Positions 6,387 through 9,258 of a stretch of DNA of 9,258 nt are shown in pieces (within the stretch, counting starts at the first letter, position 1; each line of letters starts with the position of its first letter). A program made the position numbers and the translations under genes. Origin of the DNA: an uncultured beta proteobacterium (lineage in GTDB: Bacteria; Pseudomonadota; Gammaproteobacteria; Burkholderiales; Rhodocyclaceae). Under the pieces are notes generated by a model. That model saw only the letters and a program-made list of their open reading frames with translations. It was not told where the DNA came from and ran no database searches. Where the stretch lies: positions 1-9,258 of the forward strand of contig CAIYYE010000485.1 in assembly GCA_903930395.1 (NCBI GenBank), in the 5' to 3' direction.

Positions 6387-6617
6387 TTTTCCCGCGTCTG
6401 ACCCGGCCTCGGCCGCTCAGATTGCCGCCTTCGCGCAATCCGCCATTTCCTTTTCAGGGATGGTTGGCGCTTGAAAATCCCAACACGCCCCACTCCTGAT
6501 AAGTCACTTTAAGTGTCGATGTTCCTGCTTTGATTTTTAAGGGTAATTTCCCTCAAAAATCATCTACGGAATCGCCTGTAAGTCCTTGTTGCATAAGAAA
6601 AATTTCCTGTTTTCCGC
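6387..6617. other. Intergenic region upstream of the dcw cluster promoter
   Basis: About 305 bases separate the cyclase stop from the mraZ ATG. The first 110 bases are GC-rich and show no gene and no T-tract terminator; CGGCC-TC-GGCCG at about 6405-6416 could fold but has no T-run. From about 6500 the base composition turns AT-rich, containing a small 11-base palindrome (CACTT-T-AAGTG, 6505-6515) and the large palindrome at 6531-6562. No small ORF with a ribosome binding site was found. Confidence 0.6.
6531..6562. repeat. 32-bp AT-rich palindrome upstream of the mra promoter
   Basis: TGATTTTT (6531-6538) pairs with AAAAATCA (6555-6562) and AGGG (6540-6543) with CCCT (6550-6553). There is a single A/C mismatch between the two blocks and a 6-base loop TAATTT: 12 of 13 possible pairs. 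The T-run is on the left and the A-run on the right, opposite to a bidirectional terminator, so termination is unlikely. It ends 55 bases before the mra -35 box. A protein-binding site or cruciform-forming element is possible. Confidence 0.55.
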
Positions 6618-6646
6618 TTGACTGTGCCCATTCGTTGTTCTAAAGT
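6618..6646 (+). promoter_or_regulatory. Promoter of the mraZ / dcw operon
   Basis: TTGACT (6618-6623, 5 of 6) and TAAAGT (6641-6646, 4 of 6) have an ideal 17-base spacer. Transcription would begin near 6653, about 39 bases before the mraZ ATG. The first MraZ box starts on the last base of the -10 element, as expected for autorepression. Confidence 0.7.
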
Positions 6647-6690
6647 GGGTAAACGTGTTGAAAAGTGGGAAAACGGGGAGCGAGACGGGA
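6646..6690 (+). promoter_or_regulatory. MraZ-box array (autoregulatory operator)
   Basis: Direct repeats occur at 10-bp steps: TGGGTAAACG (6646), TGTTGAAAAG (6656), TGGGAAAACG (6666), the degenerate GGGAG at 6676 and CGGGA at 6686. In E. coli, MraZ binds tandem TGGGN repeats separated by 5 bases in its own promoter, the same geometry. Here the array covers the end of the -10, the presumed start point, the Shine-Dalgarno (GGGGAG 6675-6680) and reaches to within one base of the mraZ ATG. Confidence 0.75.
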
Positions 6691-6691
6691 A

Positions 6692-7138
6692 ATGTTCGAA
6701 GGCGCGGCGGCACTGAATCTGGATGCGAAGGGACGGCTTGCCATACCGGCAAGGCACCGTGACGCCCTGCTCGCCGCCAGTGAAGGCTCGCTGGTCCTGA
6801 CGGCGCATCCGCACCGTTGCCTGTTGCTCTATCCGTCGCCGGCCTGGCAACCGATTCGCGAGCAGATTCTCAAGGCGTCCAGCCTTGATCCGCGCTCGGC
6901 CTCGATCAAGCGCGTGCTGGTCGGTAATGCCCGCACCGAGGAGCCGGATTCGGCTGGCCGCATCCTGATTGCTCCCGAGCTGCGCGACTACGCCAAATTC
7001 GAAAAGACCGTCTATCTGGTCGGTATGGGCTCCCACTTCGAAATCTGGAGCGAGGCCGGCTGGAGGCAGCAGAACGACCTGGCGGCTGAAGCGTTGTCCG
7101 GCGATTTGCCGCCGGGCTTCGGAGACCTTGTCCTGTGA
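6692..7138 (+). CDS. mraZ: Transcriptional regulator MraZ
   Basis: MraZ represses its own promoter and so controls the dcw cluster; RsmH can oppose its effect in E. coli. The 148-residue protein carries two SpoVT-AbrB-like half-domains with the DxxxGR motif: DAKGR (11-15, followed by LAIPARHR) and DSAGR (86-90, followed by ILIAPELR). The opening [16 protein letters not shown] aligns well with the usual MraZ start, so ATG 6692 is the true start; a GTG at 6665 would add nine untypical residues and lies inside the operator. GGGGAG at 6675-6680 is a somewhat distant Shine-Dalgarno (11 bases). The stop overlaps the rsmH start in GTGA, indicating coupled translation. Confidence 0.96.
   Translation: MFEGAAALNLDAKGRLAIPARHRDALLAASEGSLVLTAHPHRCLLLYPSPAWQPIREQILKASSLDPRSASIKRVLVGNARTEEPDSAGRILIAPELRDYAKFEKTVYLVGMGSHFEIWSEAGWRQQNDLAAEALSGDLPPGFGDLVL
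7121..7125 (+). promoter_or_regulatory. Ribosome binding site of rsmH inside mraZ
   Basis: GGAGA lies 9 bases before the GTG at 7135, inside the mraZ coding end. It supports the non-ATG start of rsmH. Confidence 0.65.
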
Positions 7139-8061
7139 CCCGCGGTGCCGCCCATGTGACGGTGCTGCTCGAGGAGGCGGTAAGTGCGCTGGCGATCAAG
7201 GCCGACGGCACCTATATCGATGCCACCTTCGGACGCGGCGGCCATAGCTGCCGGATTCTTTCCGCCCTGAACGAAAAGGGCCGCCTGGTGGCGGTCGATC
7301 GCGACCCGCAAGCGATTGCGGCGGGTGCGGCCATTGCTGATTCCCGTTTTTTGCTGGTGCATCGTGCCTTTGGCGAGCTGCTTGAGGCGGCTGGCGAGGC
7401 GCAAATTAATGACGTAGATGGGATTTTGTTTGATGTAGGGGTGTCGTCGCCGCAAATCGACGATGGGGAGCGCGGCTTCAGCTTTCGCCATGACGCGCCG
7501 CTCGACATGCGTATGGATACCACGCAGGGCGAGACGGCAGCCGAGTGGCTGGCACAGGCCGACATACGGGACATAACGGAGGTCATTAGAAATTATGGCG
7601 AAGAACGGTTTGCTTTCCAGATTGCAAAGAAGGTTGTGGCTGCTCGGCTCGAACAACCTATTGTCACAACAGGTCAGTTCGCGGCCCTCGTACGCGAGAC
7701 CGTGCGCACCCGTGAGCCAGGGCAGGACCCGGCGACGCGCAGCTTTCAAGCTCTACGGATTCATATCAATCAAGAGCTCCGCCAGCTGGAGATAGCTCTG
7801 CCGCAGGCGCTCGGTTTGCTGAAACCGGGTGGCCGGCTGGTGGTGATCTGCTTTCACTCGCTGGAAGACCGCATCGTCAAGAACTTCATGCGCACCGAGT
7901 CGGTGGCCGACGATTTGCCCAAGGGCTTGCCCCTGCGCGCCGATCAGCTGCCGAAACCCAAACTGCGCCTGCTTGGCAAGCCGATGAAGCCGTCGGCGGC
8001 TGAAATCAATGCCAATCCGCGGGCGCGCAGTGCCGTGATGCGGGTGGCAGAAAAACTGTAA
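7135..8061 (+). CDS. rsmH: 16S rRNA m4C1402 methyltransferase RsmH (MraW)
   Basis: RsmH uses S-adenosylmethionine to methylate N4 of C1402 in the ribosomal decoding centre. The 308-residue length is typical. Motifs seen are [10 protein letters not shown] (7-16), the SAM-binding [10 protein letters not shown] (29-38), [10 protein letters not shown] (52-61), [11 protein letters not shown] (99-109), RGFSF (113-117), PLDMRMD (122-128), the [12 protein letters not shown] stretch (204-215) and the catalytic-domain [13 protein letters not shown] (239-251). The start is GTG within the mraZ stop (4-base overlap), and the end overlaps ftsL by one base (TAATG). Part of the middle (about 7400-7680) is less GC-rich, with codons such as ATA, AGA and ACA that are scarce in the neighbouring genes; all motifs are nevertheless intact. 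Confidence 0.97.
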   Translation: MTRGAAHVTVLLEEAVSALAIKADGTYIDATFGRGGHSCRILSALNEKGRLVAVDRDPQAIAAGAAIADSRFLLVHRAFGELLEAAGEAQINDVDGILFDVGVSSPQIDDGERGFSFRHDAPLDMRMDTTQGETAAEWLAQADIRDITEVIRNYGEERFAFQIAKKVVAARLEQPIVTTGQFAALVRETVRTREPGQDPATRSFQALRIHINQELRQLEIALPQALGLLKPGGRLVVICFHSLEDRIVKNFMRTESVADDLPKGLPLRADQLPKPKLRLLGKPMKPSAAEINANPRARSAVMRVAEKL

Positions 8062-8321
8062 TGCTGCGTTTCAACGTGATCCTTCTCCTTATCGTCGTCT
8101 TTTGCGCCCTCGGTGTTGTGACCTCCCAGCACCGTGCGCGCAAGCTTTTTCAGGGGCTGGAGGCTGAGCAGGAGCGGGCGCGGCAACTCGACGTCGAATA
8201 CGGCCAGTTGCAGCTCGAAATGTCGACCTGGGCCAATCATCCGCGTATCGAAAAAATTGCCCGTGAGCGCCTGCACATGGTGACGCCGAACTCCGCTGTG
8301 ACACCGAAAGGTGGCCGCTGA
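8061..8321 (+). CDS. ftsL: Cell division protein FtsL
   Basis: FtsL is a small bitopic divisome protein that works with FtsB and FtsQ to activate septal wall synthesis by FtsWI. The 86-residue product has a very short cytoplasmic N terminus, one membrane segment (about 4-21, [17 protein letters not shown]), a charged periplasmic coiled coil (about 25-57, rich in Glu, Gln, Arg and Leu) and the C-terminal family segment [14 protein letters not shown] (60-73). Sequence conservation in this family is low, so the call rests also on position between rsmH and ftsI. The start overlaps the rsmH stop (TAATG) and the stop overlaps the ftsI start (TGATG), with no strong ribosome binding site of its own; reinitiation coupling is likely. 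Confidence 0.94.
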   Translation: MLRFNVILLLIVVFCALGVVTSQHRARKLFQGLEAEQERARQLDVEYGQLQLEMSTWANHPRIEKIARERLHMVTPNSAVTPKGGR

Positions 8322-9258
8322 TGGTCGTCCGTCGTCGTCCGCTGCGCGGCCATCGCTTTACCGAAAGCCCGGTATTGCAGCTGGCCTTGCAGGGCTGGCG
8401 TTCGCGCACGGTCGGCCTGCTGCTGATGGCGGCCTTTCTCGCGCTGGTGGCGCGCGGCTTCTATCTGCAGGTCATCAACAATGACTTCCTGCAGCAGAAG
8501 GGCGATTCGCGCTATCTGCGCGATATCGAGATTTCAGCCTCGCGCGGCAAGATTGTGGACCGTAACGGCGACATGCTCGCCGTATCGACGCCGATGAAGA
8601 CCATCTGGGCGATTCCGGCCGACGCGCGGACCATGACGGCCGAGCAGAAGCGTCAGCTGGCCGGGCTGCTCGACATGAACGTTCGTGAGCTGGATGGCAA
8701 GCTGGCCTCGGAAAAAACCTTCACCTTCGTCAAGCGCCAGGTCTCGCCGGAGACTGCCGATCGTATCGGCGCCCAGAAATTCCCCGGTGTCCATCAGGAA
8801 AAGGAATACCGCCGCTTTTATCCGACCGGCGACATGACCGCCCACATCGTCGGTTTCACCGGTGTTGACGACAAGGGGCTGGAAGGCGTCGAACTGGCCT
8901 TCCAGAACAGCCTGCTCGGACGTTCCGGCAGCCGCACCGTGATTCGTGATCGGCGCGGGAACATCGTCGAGGACATCGGTGCGACCAAGCCGCCGCAGGA
9001 CGGCAAGGATGTTCGCCTGGCGCTCGACTCGAAGATCCAGTACCTCGCCTTCAGCCAGCTCAAGGCGGCGGTCGAGGCCAATAATGCCAAGGCCGGCGGC
9101 GCCATCGTCATCGATGCCCGCAGCGGCGAAATCCTCGCTCTCGCCAACTGGCCAACCTACAACCCGAACAATCGCGAGCATCTGTCTGGCGCGCAATTGC
9201 GCAATCGCGCCATCACCGATACTTTCGAGCCGGGGTCGGTCATGAAGCCGTTCACGGC
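8321..9258 (+). CDS. ftsI: Peptidoglycan D,D-transpeptidase FtsI (PBP3), N-terminal part cut by window end
   Basis: FtsI cross-links septal peptidoglycan and is the class B penicillin-binding protein of the divisome. The first 312 residues are present: a basic cytoplasmic N terminus ([11 protein letters not shown]), one membrane anchor (about 30-47), the class B dimerisation/pedestal domain with [10 protein letters not shown] (74-83) and [18 protein letters not shown] (164-181), and the beginning of the transpeptidase domain with [16 protein letters not shown] (261-276). The catalytic SxxK motif is SVMK (306-309, S306) within [11 protein letters not shown], just before the window ends; the SxN and KTG motifs lie beyond. 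AAAGGTGG at 8307-8314 is a fair ribosome binding site 6 bases from the ATG. The frame stays open to base 9258, so truncation is only by the window edge. Confidence 0.96.
   Translation, partial: MVVRRRPLRGHRFTESPVLQLALQGWRSRTVGLLLMAAFLALVARGFYLQVINNDFLQQKGDSRYLRDIEISASRGKIVDRNGDMLAVSTPMKTIWAIPADARTMTAEQKRQLAGLLDMNVRELDGKLASEKTFTFVKRQVSPETADRIGAQKFPGVHQEKEYRRFYPTGDMTAHIVGFTGVDDKGLEGVELAFQNSLLGRSGSRTVIRDRRGNIVEDIGATKPPQDGKDVRLALDSKIQYLAFSQLKAAVEANNAKAGGAIVIDARSGEILALANWPTYNPNNREHLSGAQLRNRAITDTFEPGSVMKPFT

Noticed and set aside
6317..6499. 60-codon + strand frame running from the cyclase end into the intergenic region
   Set aside because: Most of it is a shifted frame of the GGDEF gene and it has no ribosome binding site.
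6665..6691. GTG start extending MraZ by nine residues
   Set aside because: MraZ proteins begin MF-G-; the extension lies within the MraZ boxes and ribosome binding site.
7012..7749. 245-codon antisense open frame over mraZ/rsmH
   Set aside because: It is the reverse complement of two certain genes, has no plausible domain, and arises from GC-rich codon bias; the same holds for the antisense frames at 5487-6290 and 8534-9196.
1..9258. CRISPR arrays, insertion sequences, tRNA or rRNA genes, toxin-antitoxin pairs, phage genes
   Set aside because: No spaced repeats, transposase-like frames, cloverleaf signatures or such protein families were seen; the window is mostly core genome.

Overview
The window looks like a chromosomal segment of a GC-rich betaproteobacterium. 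A Rhodocyclales member of the Dechloromonas/Azonexus kind fits best, but that placement is inferred from protein character and gene mix, not from a search. All ten genes read on the + strand and both ends are cut inside genes. No tRNA, rRNA, CRISPR array, insertion sequence or attachment site is visible.

Region 1 (1-2256) is the end of a periplasmic nitrate reductase (nap) operon: the C-terminal part of the catalytic subunit NapA, the di-haem subunit NapB and the membrane-anchored tetra-haem quinol dehydrogenase NapC. NapC passes electrons from membrane quinol to NapB, which reduces the molybdenum subunit NapA. A strong intrinsic terminator closes the operon.

Region 2 (2257-3157) holds an HU-type nucleoid protein with an extra Lys/Ala tail. 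Its own terminator follows, and only 8 bases beyond the T-tract starts an unrecognised, low-complexity, RNA-binding-like small protein with no ribosome binding site.

Region 3 (3158-6386) has a UbiH/UbiF-family FAD monooxygenase (probably ubiquinone ring hydroxylation), the periplasmic disulfide isomerase DsbC, tightly coupled behind it, and a membrane PAS-GGDEF diguanylate cyclase. Candidate promoters in front of the monooxygenase and the cyclase lie so close to the start codons that the transcripts would be leaderless or nearly so.

Region 4 (6387-9258) is the start of the division and cell wall (dcw) cluster: a roughly 300-base regulatory region with a large AT-rich palindrome, a sigma70-like promoter and a 10-bp-phased array of MraZ boxes, then mraZ, rsmH, ftsL and ftsI (cut by the window end before most of its transpeptidase domain). 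The last four genes overlap by 1-4 bases and are probably translationally coupled.

Most of the content is conserved core genome. The less ordinary points are the disordered protein placed behind the hup terminator, the leaderless architecture, the unexplained palindromes before hup and mraZ, and a low-GC rare-codon patch inside rsmH.
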